From positions 1 to 22,655 of the IMG/VR virus record IMGVR_UViG_3300001213_000115: a stretch of DNA of 22,655 nucleotides; one strand, written 5' to 3'. The position numbers were made by a program, and so were the translations under genes. Positions within the stretch are counted from its first letter, which is position 1. Each line of letters starts with the position of its first letter. This document shows, piece after piece, positions 1 to 8,300 of the stretch. The notes under the pieces were generated by a model that saw only the letters and a program-made list of their open reading frames with translations, did not search any database and was not told where the DNA came from. The DNA comes from a virus.

Positions 1-1
1 T

Positions 2-985
2 GCACAGTTGCAATATGATGAAGAAGGCAATGCATTTTTTGCTGAGGAATGGAAAGCAATTGATTCTGGCAGGCTCTATGGTATCGGCCTTAGTTTACAA
101 ACAGTTCCAAAGGAAGTGAGACACGCAGCATTGGGCAAGTGCCACAAGTATGATTTTAAGGCAAGCAGTTTTGCATTGCTTACTGATCTAGCACTTAGTA
201 TCGATCCATCACTTAAAGTGGGTTACTTAAAGGATTACATTAAGAACAGAGCAGCAATAAGGACTCGCATTGCTAACGAACTTAACATCAGTGAAAAGCA
301 AATTAAAGCAATATTCACATCCATAGGCTTTGGTGCTAAACTTGTTAACAATCCACACAACAGCATTCGTGCTGCACTTGGTCGTGATGAGGAAGGCAAA
401 GCAAAGTTTGAACAATTAATGAACAACTACACATTTAAAATGATTGTGGAACAATTTGATCAAGTAACAAACACTATTCACAATGCAACTCCCAATGATA
501 CTTTTGAACTTGGTGGTTACACTTACACACAGATAGATAAGGAAGGTAACAAGCGCAACAAGAACCAAAAGATATCTTGGATCTATCAAGTGCTTGAATC
601 AGTTGCACTTGAGATACTTACTAGTGCAATTCCATCTACACACAAAACATTGTTGCTTGTGCATGATTGTGTTTACTTAGATAATAAACTTAATGATACA
701 ATTATGGCCGATGTTATTTTTAAACTTGATCAGCAATTTCCACACTTAAGAATGGAACACGAACAAATTGATCCAATTCAAACCAGCAAACAATCGCAAG
801 TAAACATTAACGATCACAAACAGTTTATGCGTAACCAGGAACGCATTGCACAAACTTACAATAGTGATTCAATTACTTCCACAAACATGCATAAGAGACA
901 AATTCAAACTGCATGGGGAATGATTGATGCTGATATGATTGAACCTTTCATTGACAACAACGAATACTACAAGGAAACATATTAA
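2..985 (+). CDS. Divergent family A (Pol I-like) polymerase, C-terminal part (partial)
   Basis: The reading frame is open to the window edge, so the true start lies upstream; residues below count from the TTG at position 8. Three palm/fingers motifs can be seen in order. Motif A is YDFKASSF with Asp49, preceded by an LQTVP segment like the LQN-P segment before motif A of E. coli Pol I. Motif B is KAIFTSIGFGAK (Lys100, Phe108). Motif C is VHDCVYLD (His219-Asp220). The A-B spacing (51) and B-C spacing (120) are close to Pol I (about 53 and 124) and unlike T7 RNA polymerase. A QVLESVALEIL helix (Gln194) sits where Pol I has its conserved Gln. Odd features: the motif A Glu is Ser, the motif B Tyr is Phe, and motif C reads HDC instead of HDE or HDS. 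It probably replicates phage DNA, but a specialised polymerase or an RNA polymerase relative is possible. The stop overlaps the next start (TAATG). Confidence 0.55.
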   Translation, partial: AQLQYDEEGNAFFAEEWKAIDSGRLYGIGLSLQTVPKEVRHAALGKCHKYDFKASSFALLTDLALSIDPSLKVGYLKDYIKNRAAIRTRIANELNISEKQIKAIFTSIGFGAKLVNNPHNSIRAALGRDEEGKAKFEQLMNNYTFKMIVEQFDQVTNTIHNATPNDTFELGGYTYTQIDKEGNKRNKNQKISWIYQVLESVALEILTSAIPSTHKTLLLVHDCVYLDNKLNDTIMADVIFKLDQQFPHLRMEHEQIDPIQTSKQSQVNINDHKQFMRNQERIAQTYNSDSITSTNMHKRQIQTAWGMIDADMIEPFIDNNEYYKETY

Positions 986-1302
986 TGACCAAGAACACCG
1001 AACCTATGTCTCAAGAAACAAAAGATTTGATTTCAAAAGCACTTAAGGAATACTACAAAAACCACATCTCTGCACACAAAGGAAAACCAAGTCCTAAAAA
1101 GGGTAAGCCAATCTCTGATGAACAAAAGTCTAAGATCTCCGCAAGTAACAAAGGGAAAGTCCGCTCTGCTGAAACAAAATCAAAGATGTCAGAAGCAAAG
1201 AAGGGTCGAACCTTCACACAAGAACACAAAGACAATATGCGTAAAGCACAACTTGATCGTTGGAGTAAACTTAAATCGGATGAATCCACAAGTTCCGAAT
1301 AA
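985..1302 (+). CDS. Stand-alone NUMOD3-type DNA-binding repeat protein
   Basis: This 105-residue, lysine-rich protein consists mainly of short repeats of the form S-x-E-x-K-x-K-(I/M)-S-x-(A/S)-x-KGK. Examples are ISDEQKSKISASNKGK, RSAETKSKMSEAKKGR and FTQEHKDNMRKAQ, at about residues 43-90. This is the pattern of NUMOD3 modules, which are helical DNA-binding units normally attached to GIY-YIG or HNH homing endonucleases. No nuclease domain is present here or in the adjoining frames, so it could be a remnant of a homing endonuclease or an independent small DNA-binding protein. The start overlaps the polymerase-like gene by one base (TAATG), so the two are probably translated together. The stop codon overlaps a putative late-promoter motif at 1299-1305. 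Confidence 0.6.
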   Translation: MTKNTEPMSQETKDLISKALKEYYKNHISAHKGKPSPKKGKPISDEQKSKISASNKGKVRSAETKSKMSEAKKGRTFTQEHKDNMRKAQLDRWSKLKSDESTSSE

Positions 1303-1305
1303 ATA
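1299..1305 (+). promoter_or_regulatory. Putative late promoter, ATAAATA motif
   Basis: ATAAATA lies 26 bases before the ATG at 1332. The same heptamer occurs before four other genes (4970, 8860, 11649, 15178), and it matches the core of the T4 late promoter TATAAATA. It overlaps the stop codon of the preceding gene and a small hairpin (AAATAC, loop TCTAA, GTATTT at 1301-1317), so this copy is the weakest of the five. Promoter function is inferred from recurrence and position only. Confidence 0.35.
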
Positions 1306-1331
1306 CTCTAAGTATTTCTAAAGGAACAAAT

Positions 1332-1601
1332 ATGACAGAATACAAGACTACAAACATACTGCTTGCCGCCTTCCTTAAAGTTGAAGGCTTTAAACTTGAT
1401 CGAATTGACATGACTGAACGTAAAGGAACTTTTGTTTTTGAAAATGAAAGTGACTTACAATCAAGAATTCAGTCCGACACAAACAATCTAACACAAGCAG
1501 TTGAACAATTCACACTTGGTAATGCTTTAGTTGAACCTAATGCATTCAATTCAGCACTAAGAGTATTAACTGGTGCAGCCAAGAACTTATCAAATTATTA
1601 A
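1332..1601 (+). CDS. DUF5659-like small protein
   Basis: This is an 89-residue protein with a good ribosome-binding site (AAAGGAAC) before the ATG. The N-terminal half, with TTNILLAAFLKVEGFKL followed by a polar segment and GTFVFE, matches the pattern I associate with DUF5659: a short phage and bacterial domain with a Y-x-T-x-x-x-x-L-A-A-x-L-K start and a G-x-x-x-F-x-F strand. The C-terminal half is helical and carries no motif I recognise. Its function is unknown. It opens a short run of small genes between the polymerase-like gene and the terminase. The family match was made by eye. Confidence 0.55.
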   Translation: MTEYKTTNILLAAFLKVEGFKLDRIDMTERKGTFVFENESDLQSRIQSDTNNLTQAVEQFTLGNALVEPNAFNSALRVLTGAAKNLSNY

Positions 1602-1617
1602 ACAAGGAAAATTTAAA

Positions 1618-1836
1618 ATGTCAGAGCAAACTACGCTTCAAACTGTATTAGAAGCAAACAAAGAATTAATTTCGCTTAATGTAAAACTTGTTCAATTCAT
1701 CTACCAAAACTTCGGTGACAATGGATTAGAAGAACTCGAACAATTCTCTTTCGACATTGGCATGGGCATACAAGAAAACCAACTTGGTATGAACTTGCAA
1801 GATGGAAAGGTTACATTCATCGAAGATCAAGAATAA
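1618..1836 (+). CDS. Small acidic hypothetical protein (72 aa)
   Basis: I chose the ATG at 1618, giving 72 residues, because an AAGGAAAA ribosome-binding site stands just before it. An earlier in-frame ATG at 1573 lies inside the preceding gene and has no such site. The protein is acidic and probably helical at the start (TVLEANKELISLNVKLVQFI), ending in a short strand-like tail (GKVTFIEDQE). I recognise no family. A terminator-like hairpin follows directly after the stop, so this gene may end a transcript that begins near 1300. Confidence 0.55.
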   Translation: MSEQTTLQTVLEANKELISLNVKLVQFIYQNFGDNGLEELEQFSFDIGMGIQENQLGMNLQDGKVTFIEDQE

Positions 1837-1837
1837 G

Positions 1838-1860
1838 AAGTAGCAATCCTGCTACTTTTC
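1838..1860 (+). terminator. Rho-independent terminator
   Basis: AAGTAGC pairs with GCTACTT around the six-base loop AATCCT and is followed by TTC. The hairpin begins two bases after the stop of the 72-residue gene and ends before the ribosome-binding site of the next gene. The T run is short, so termination is probably partial. Confidence 0.5.
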
Positions 1861-1875
1861 AACTAAGGAAATAGT

Positions 1876-2097
1876 ATGAAGAAAGAAGATCTTAAATCTT
1901 ACAACGATAGATACTTCGCTTGTCCAAAGGAATGGAAAGAGATTCCAGTAATTACAGGCGACTATGAAATGGATGCAGGTATTGTTTACAATCACAACGC
2001 AGATTTACCAAACCGCCTTCGCTTGTATTGTAATGCAGGTCCTTATGGACAAGTAACTGCTTACAATGGATACGGCAATTACGGTGGAGACTCTTAA
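1876..2097 (+). CDS. Small hypothetical protein (73 aa)
   Basis: The gene has an AAGGAAA site before its ATG and encodes 73 residues rich in Tyr, Asn and Gly, ending YNGYGNYGGDS. It has no membrane segment, and its three Cys are scattered with no metal-binding spacing. I do not recognise the family. It sits between a terminator-like hairpin and a membrane protein gene whose start follows one base after this stop, so the two are probably co-translated. Confidence 0.5.
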   Translation: MKKEDLKSYNDRYFACPKEWKEIPVITGDYEMDAGIVYNHNADLPNRLRLYCNAGPYGQVTAYNGYGNYGGDS

Positions 2098-2098
2098 G

Positions 2099-2344
2099 AT
2101 GGATGAAGATACCCCGAAGTCAGGAACCGACACTTTGATAGGTTTCATTAAGCACGGTATCTTCGCAATTCTTATTGCAATGACATTTTGGATTGGCAAC
2201 ACTATTGCTGAGTTGAATGTCACAGTTAAGGTATTGAGCAACCAAGTAAGTCAATTAACTTCACTAACTACTGAAAGACTTGAAGATCACGAAAAGAGAC
2301 TTAGAGTATTGGAAGAGTTTAGCAGAATGTTAGGTAAGAAATAA
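2099..2344 (+). CDS. Single-pass membrane protein, possible holin or inner spanin
   Basis: I chose the ATG at 2099 because GGAG about ten bases upstream can act as its ribosome-binding site. An earlier in-frame ATG at 2066 is buried in the preceding gene. The 81-residue protein has a short polar N-terminus and one hydrophobic segment (about residues 15-37, containing IFAILIAMTFWIG). A charged, heptad-like helix follows (about residues 38-78, containing RLEDHEKRLRVLEEF). One N-terminal membrane segment plus a coiled coil is the layout of inner spanins and of some small holin-like proteins. In T7, lysis genes 17.5 and 18.5 flank the small terminase gene, and this gene lies directly before it. 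A lysis role is therefore plausible but rests on layout alone. Confidence 0.45.
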   Translation: MDEDTPKSGTDTLIGFIKHGIFAILIAMTFWIGNTIAELNVTVKVLSNQVSQLTSLTTERLEDHEKRLRVLEEFSRMLGKK

Positions 2345-2388
2345 CCGTAATGGTAAAACCCCAAACTTTTTAAAGGACCAAATAGAAA

Positions 2389-2871
2389 ATGGCAAAATCA
2401 CTTAATGGAATAGACAAAGAATGTTCGATCTGTGGCCAAGTCAAAATCTTGGCATTATTTCACAATGATAAACAATCTAGTGATGGCAAACAGAACAAGT
2501 GCAAAGAATGTGCATCACTTTATCATAAAAAATATGCGGAACTTCCACCTAAACAAGAAAAGCCTAAGACAAGAACACTGACACAAACAGCACTTCAACT
2601 TATGGCCAGAGACAATCTCGATGATTACGACATGACCATTGGTGACAAGATTGCACTCAAGTGGATTGAAAAGTCCTTAGAAGGTGATTCAATGGCAATG
2701 AAGATGCTACTTGAAAGAACTGAAGGTGCAGTCAAACAATCTTTCGTAGTTGATGCCACTGTCGAAAACAAACAAACAGTGTTGGTTAAGAGTGCCAATG
2801 ATCTGTTACTTAAACTTAAAGGACTAAATGACATATCTTCACAAACTGACTCTTCCACAAGTCCTGACTGA
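2389..2871 (+). CDS. Terminase small subunit with N-terminal zinc ribbon
   Basis: The 160-residue product probably recognises phage DNA and loads the large subunit for packaging. The C-terminal part has KWIEKSLEGDSMAMKMLLER followed by TEGAVKQ, a pattern common in small terminases and packaging proteins (size- and charge-alternating helix ending in L-x-R-x-E-G). A predicted DNA-binding helical region lies before it. The N-terminus carries two CxxC pairs (Cys12-Cys15 and Cys38-Cys41), the spacing of a zinc ribbon, which is unusual in this family. The gene overlaps the start of the large terminase gene by 44 bases, and this tight coupling supports the assignment. The ribosome-binding site is AAAGGA. 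Confidence 0.7.
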   Translation: MAKSLNGIDKECSICGQVKILALFHNDKQSSDGKQNKCKECASLYHKKYAELPPKQEKPKTRTLTQTALQLMARDNLDDYDMTIGDKIALKWIEKSLEGDSMAMKMLLERTEGAVKQSFVVDATVENKQTVLVKSANDLLLKLKGLNDISSQTDSSTSPD

Positions 2872-4459
2872 ATGGGACAAGATAGACGAACATGGCACTA
2901 ACATTTGTGCCATTCGTGCTTTGTGTTTGATTGACAGATTCTACTTAATGGTCAAGGTATTGAAACGTGTTGACATGCTTCATCCTTGGCTTTATGCCAG
3001 AGTTAGGGAAGTCGAACAGAATACGGATGGTTACTTGGACCTTTGGGCTCGTGAACATTACAAGTCTACGATTATCACATTTGCTGGCACCATTCAAGAG
3101 ATTCTAAAGAACCCTGAGATCACAATTGGTATCTTCAGTCACACCAAAGGTATTGCTGGAGACTTCTTACTTCAAATTAAGAAAGAGATGGAAGGCAATG
3201 AAATACTTCACGCCGCCTTCCCTGACATCCTTTACAGCAAGAATGAAGTTCCACCTTCGGGAACATGGAACATGGAGAAACTCACAGTCAAACGTAAGAC
3301 TAACCCAAAGGAAGCATCAGTTGAATCACATGGATTGGTCGATGGTATGCCAACTGGTAAGCACTTTGAGTTAATGATTTATGATGACGTGGTTACTTCA
3401 AGTAGTGTGGCTACCCCAGAACAGATTGCTAAGACAACTGCTGCTTGGTCACTCAGTGATAACTTAGGTGCTAGACCCGAAACTGGACTTACTCGCAAGT
3501 GGCACATTGGTACAAGATACTCTTACGCTGACACTTACCAAACAATGCTTGAACGTAAAGTTGTTAAGCCACGCATCTATCCTGCTACTCACAATGGCAC
3601 TCCAGAAGGCAAGCCAGTATTGCTTACTCCTGAACAATGGGAAATGAAACTTAAGACACAAAGTCCCAGTGACATTGCGTGTCAAATGCTTCAAGATCCT
3701 ATTTCAGGACAAGAGAAGATGTTCGACGTTGAAGATGTTCAACTTTACGAAGTGAGACCAAACATTCTAAACGTTTACATCTTAGTTGATCCAGCACGTA
3801 GTAAGAAGGTTGGTAGCGACAATACAGCAATAGCAGTCATTGGTGTTGATCGTGGACTTAGAAAGTATTTGTTAGATGGAATTAATCATCGCTGTGACTT
3901 ACAGGAACGTTGGCAATGGCTTAGGAAGTTCTACCTTAAGTGGCATCCAGACTACATGGAAGGTGTGCAAGCCATCAAGGTTGGTTATGAAGCCTTTGGT
4001 GCATTGGCAGACTTAGATTACTTTAGAGAACAAATGCGTGACCCACGTAATCCAAAGTTTGACATTGAAGAACTAAAATGGCCACGTGAAGGTGGTGGCA
4101 GTAAGAAGGATAGAGTTCAAAGACTTACACCTGACTTTAGACAACATAAGTTCTTTACACCTTACCCAACACCTGTAAGTAAGAATAACATTACTGGTGA
4201 GCAAGAGTTTACTTTAACTGACAAGCAAGAACTTGTTGCTAGAGCAAACTATGCATACAGAATTAGTAAGCGTATTATTCAACGTGACAGTGATGGAAAG
4301 TTTTATGACTTAGCCAAGCACTTTATGCAACAAGTAAACTTCTTCCCACACGGTAAGGTAGACTTGATTGATGCTGTTGCTCGCATTTACGATATGGAAA
4401 TAGCACCACCATTCATTAGTGTCTATGATGAAGATAAGTTTGAACCGGAGTTCACATGA
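2828..4459 (+). CDS. terL: Terminase large subunit (packaging ATPase-nuclease)
   Basis: The 543-residue protein is the packaging motor, which pumps DNA into the prohead through the portal and cuts it. The ATPase half has a variant Walker A loop (AREHYKST, residues 74-81) and a Walker B strand LMIYDDVV ending in Asp186-Asp187. The nuclease half has the RNase H-fold acidic residues: VDPARS with Asp321, GYEAF with Glu388, and GKVDLIDAVARIYD with Asp512 and Asp515. The length is normal for the family and it is intact. The start at 2828 is supported by AAAGGA five bases upstream. It overlaps the small subunit gene and, by four bases (ATGA), the next gene. It lies outside the inverted repeats that enclose the remaining virion genes. 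Confidence 0.92.
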   Translation: MTYLHKLTLPQVLTEWDKIDEHGTNICAIRALCLIDRFYLMVKVLKRVDMLHPWLYARVREVEQNTDGYLDLWAREHYKSTIITFAGTIQEILKNPEITIGIFSHTKGIAGDFLLQIKKEMEGNEILHAAFPDILYSKNEVPPSGTWNMEKLTVKRKTNPKEASVESHGLVDGMPTGKHFELMIYDDVVTSSSVATPEQIAKTTAAWSLSDNLGARPETGLTRKWHIGTRYSYADTYQTMLERKVVKPRIYPATHNGTPEGKPVLLTPEQWEMKLKTQSPSDIACQMLQDPISGQEKMFDVEDVQLYEVRPNILNVYILVDPARSKKVGSDNTAIAVIGVDRGLRKYLLDGINHRCDLQERWQWLRKFYLKWHPDYMEGVQAIKVGYEAFGALADLDYFREQMRDPRNPKFDIEELKWPREGGGSKKDRVQRLTPDFRQHKFFTPYPTPVSKNNITGEQEFTLTDKQELVARANYAYRISKRIIQRDSDGKFYDLAKHFMQQVNFFPHGKVDLIDAVARIYDMEIAPPFISVYDEDKFEPEFT

Positions 4460-4809
4460 AATTTAATAAACAAAGTTACATTAGTCAAAACGATGAAGAC
4501 CTTTCTGATTATGTTCCACGCAATGACATTAGCACTTACGCACCACAGAAGGTAGGCAAGAAGCAACCAAACAAGTTAGTAAGATATGGAAGCACAGAGA
4601 TTCACCCTGACTTGTTTGAACCATTTAGTAATACTCCTAATGTTCAATTAGTAGAGATGAAGGACGGTGGTTGGGCCTGTGAAGGTATTGTTGAGTCTTG
4701 CACAGTTAGGTATGTGGGCAGAACAAAAGTAGAAGCAATTTCAAAATACAAAACCTTTTTAGAAAGATGTTCATACCACACACAAACTATTGAGCCTGAC
4801 TGGACATAA
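4456..4809 (+). CDS. Hypothetical protein downstream of terminase (117 aa)
   Basis: The start overlaps the terminase stop in an ATGA junction, which argues for translational coupling. The 117-residue product has a disordered, basic N-terminal half. Its C-terminal half, with WACEGIVESCTVRYVGRTKVEAISKYKTF, looks like a small alpha/beta fold: two or three strands and one helix, resembling short double-stranded-RNA-binding-like or DUF1508-like shapes. I cannot assign a family. Its TAA stop (4807-4809) forms the edge of the left inverted repeat, so the repeat begins exactly where coding ends. Confidence 0.6.
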   Translation: MKFNKQSYISQNDEDLSDYVPRNDISTYAPQKVGKKQPNKLVRYGSTEIHPDLFEPFSNTPNVQLVEMKDGGWACEGIVESCTVRYVGRTKVEAISKYKTFLERCSYHTQTIEPDWT

Positions 4810-4966
4810 AAAAGCACATGCTTAGTAATCAAAAAAGCACATGCTTAGCGATTTGTGCAAAAATCCAAAAAAGCACATGCTTGTAGTATGCAGAGCGATA
4901 AAGCCAGTGAACCATAGTGGTTGTGTTACTTGATGTAATTGCTAACTGCTCCTTCTCAGACATTAT
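4807..4966 (+). repeat. Left arm of about 160-bp inverted repeat
   Basis: This arm matches the reverse complement of 21102-21262. It carries AAAAAAGCACATGCTT at 4808, 4831 and 4867; the matching copies in the other arm have the same spacings of 23 and 36 bases. A 29-bp stretch (4864-4892) is identical to the complement of 21177-21205. Beyond it, similarity continues with small gaps to GCTCCTTCTCAGACATTAT at 4948-4966. Read on the minus strand, each 16-bp unit becomes AAGC-ATGT-GCTT followed by a T run, so weak terminators would face leftwards, out of the virion module. The arm starts in the stop codon of the preceding gene and ends four bases before the late-promoter motif at 4970. Confidence 0.9.
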
Positions 4967-4969
4967 CGA

Positions 4970-4976
4970 ATAAATA
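4970..4976 (+). promoter_or_regulatory. Putative late promoter, ATAAATA motif
   Basis: ATAAATA lies 24 bases before the ATG at 5001, and an AAAGGAAA ribosome-binding site lies in between. It sits just inside the left inverted repeat and would be the first promoter of the whole virion module. It resembles the T4 late-promoter core and recurs at 1299, 8860, 11649 and 15178. Confidence 0.5.
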
Positions 4977-5000
4977 TTACAGCACAAAAGGAAATACAAA

Positions 5001-5309
5001 ATGTCAGGACCAGTAAACAGTAATAGCAATCTAAGTAATGTAGGATTTAAAGTCACTACTACTAACTTAGACATACTTGCATTTGCAGTCACCTCCTGGG
5101 GTGACAAATGGAAACAACGACAAGTGAATCTTCGTTTTAGTAATGGAAGAACATTTGTTGATAATGATAATACCGGCTATGGTATCTATGGTATTGAAAT
5201 AGTCAAGGGACTAGAAGAAGATCCATTAACAGATCCATCTTACTACGATATGACTCAAGGGATGATACTTCAAGACAACGATGGCAAAAACGAATTAGGA
5301 TTTGATTAA
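5001..5309 (+). CDS. Hypothetical protein before tail fibre (102 aa)
   Basis: This is the first gene of the enclosed virion module, preceded by a putative late promoter and an AAAGGAAA site. The 102-residue acidic product appears mostly beta, with GFKVTTTNLDILAFAVTSWG and later GIYGIEIVKGL, and has no membrane segment. I recognise no family. Its stop is followed immediately by the start of the long tail fibre gene, so it may be translated with the fibre and act as a fibre chaperone, an attachment piece or a small structural protein. That role is an inference from position. Confidence 0.55.
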   Translation: MSGPVNSNSNLSNVGFKVTTTNLDILAFAVTSWGDKWKQRQVNLRFSNGRTFVDNDNTGYGIYGIEIVKGLEEDPLTDPSYYDMTQGMILQDNDGKNELGFD

Positions 5310-8300
5310 ATGACTCAAAACGCAACAATCTCTCAACTTACACCTGTTACTGCTCTTGGAGTCAATGACATTGTCCCTGTAAGCCAATTACAATCAAACG
5401 GAACTTATGTTACTAAGGGTGCTAAGGTTGGACAGATCTCTAGTGGTGGCACTGGTTCTGTAACACTTGTTAACGCAGTAGGTAACAATGGTATTACTGT
5501 GTCTGGTGGACCAATTACAACTAATGGAACACTCACTTTCGGCTTAGGAAACATTACACCCGTCAACGTTAATGCTACAGGTATTATTAGTTCACTTAAC
5601 TTTAGTGGTAATACTTCTGGAACAAATAGTGGTGACCAAACTATTGTCTTAAGTGGTGATGTCAGTGGTAGTGGCACTGGCCCAATTACAACAACATTGG
5701 CAAATACTGCAGTTACTCCTGGCACTTATTCATACGCAACTATTACAGTAGACGGCAAAGGTCGTATTACTGCAGCAAGCAGTGGTTCACCTTCTATTAC
5801 TTCTGTTAGTGGAACAAGTGGACAGATTATTGTTAGTGGTGGATCAAATGCTATTGTCGCATTGGCACCAACTGCAGTAACAGCAGGTTCATACACAAAT
5901 GCAAACCTTACTGTTGATGTCTATGGCAGACTTACTGCAGTAAGCAACGGCAGTTCTTCAGTTACTTCTGTTAGTGGAACTTCTGGACGTATTAGTTCAA
6001 CTGGTGGCACTACTCCTGTTCTTGACTTAGTTACAACTGCAGTAACAGCAGGCACTTACACAAATTCAAACATTACCATTGATGCTTACGGTCGCATTAC
6101 AAGTGCAGCAAGTGGCTCGGGCGGTGGAACTGTCACATCCGTAAGTGTTGCTGGTAATGCTGGACGTATTACTTCAACTGGTAGTCCAATTACTTCGACT
6201 GGCACAATCACTCTTGACCTTGCAACTACTGCAGTAACAGCAGGAACTTACACTGCAGCAAACATTACAGTTGATGCCTATGGTAGAATTACTGCTGCTG
6301 CTAATGGAACTGGTGGAGGTGGTGGCACTGTTACTAGTGTTGCAGTATCGGGTGGAACCACCGGACTTACTACAAGTGGTGGACCAATTACAACAAATGG
6401 TACAATCACATTGGCAGGAACATTAGCAGTAGCAAATGGTGGCACTGGTGTAACAACATCCACCGGATCTGGCTCAACTGTATTAAGCACTTCTCCAACA
6501 TTACAAAGTCCTGTAATTGGTGGCACCAATGCCTACACTGATTATTCAACTGCAATTACTGCACCAACTTATGCACAAGGTAGAATGTGGTATGACTCCA
6601 CACGTAATGCTTTAGCTTACTACAATGATATTTCTGGTAATCAAGTTCACATTGGCCAGGAAGTTCAACTCGAAGTAAGAAACATTACTGGTTCTTCAAT
6701 TGCAGCAGGCAGTGTTGTTTACATTAACGGTCGTTCTGGCTCTACTCCTACAGTGGCATTAGCACAAGCAAACTCATTGTCTACTGTTTCTGCATTCATT
6801 GGACTTACTAATCAAGCAATTCCAAACAACACAAATGGTTACATTGTTATTATTGGCGAAATTGATAACATAAACACAAGTGGCTTCACACCTGGTGACA
6901 TTGTTTATGTTAGTGCAACTACTGCTGGTGCATTCACTAACGTTGCTCCTACTGCTCCAAACTATGCTTATCGTGTTGGTGTATGTCTTTACAATAATTT
7001 GACAGCAGGTTCCATTCTTGTTTCAACAAGAGCAGTTACACTACCAGCATCTAACTTAGTTGGACAAGTTTCAGTAGCAAATGGCGGAACTGGATTGGCA
7101 ACATTGACTGCAAACAACGTATTGCTTGGTAATGGCACAAGTGCTCTTCAAGCAGTTGCACCTGGCACAAGCGGAAACGTATTGACAAGCAATGGCACAA
7201 CATGGGTAAGTCAAGCACCAGCGGCAGCAAGTGGAACAGTTACTTCTGTGTCTGTCACAGGAACTACTGGACAACTTACAAGCACTGGTTCTCCAATTAC
7301 TACTTCTGGAACAATCAACCTTGGTCTTGCAACTACTGCAGTAACTGCAAACACTTACAACTATGCAACGTTGACAGTTGATGCATATGGTAGACTTACT
7401 GCAGCATCGGCTAATACTTCATTTGCTGCAAGTTCATCCATTAGTGCTGCATCTACTCAAGGTGCATTCAATTATGGCACACTTGGCTTTACTGATACTA
7501 ACTTGGTTGCTAGTTACAATGCAAGTGCTAACGGTTATGTTCAAACAATTCTTCAGAACAGCAATGCTGGTGCGGCTGCAAGTGCTGACATAATTGTAAG
7601 TAACAATCTTGGCACTGCATCCACCTACTATGGTAACTTTGGTATTAACAGTTCAGCATACACTGGCACTGGTTCACTTGCTTTACCTAATGCAACTTAC
7701 TTGTATTCACAGACAGGTGACTTGGTAATTGGAACTAACACATCCAATGCACTTCACTTTGTAGTAAACAATGGTGCAACTGATGCAATTACTGTTACAA
7801 GTGGTGGTATTCTTCAAGTATTGGGTGGAACTGCTTCTTCTTCGACTACAACAGGTCAATTAACTGTTGCTGGCGGTGTTGGTGTTACTGGTGCAATTAA
7901 TGCTACTGCAGTTAATGCAACTGGTGGTATGACTGCTCCAACTAAGACTAACTATGACAACAGCACAAACGTAGCCACTACTGCTTATGTTCAGAACATG
8001 GGCTTTAGCATGATCCCTGGTGGGACAATATCAACTAACACTACTTTGACTAATGCAAACTTGAATGGTTGGGGATTTGCGACTGGTGCTGTCACAGTTA
8101 CACTTCCACCTGTGGCATCTGCTCCTGCTAACTCCACTTACACATTACTTGGTGGTTCGGTTGGAGCAACTTTAAAGGCTAATGCGTCTGAAGCAATTTA
8201 CCAACCGAACCAGGCTAATGCTAATACTTGGTTCGTTCCAGCAGGTGGCATGGTTACTATTTCAAACTGGACGGGATTTGCTTGGCTTATTGTCAGTGCA

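Noticed and set aside
1573-1617. Earlier start for the 72-residue gene
   Set aside because: It lies inside the preceding gene, and the AAGGAAAA site is placed for the ATG at 1618.
4808-4882. Three spaced AAAAAAGCACATGCTT copies as a CRISPR-like array
   Set aside because: Repeats are too short, spacing is unequal (23 and 36) and includes the repeat, spacers are only 7 and 20 bases, and the pattern recurs inverted at 21187-21261 as part of a larger repeat.
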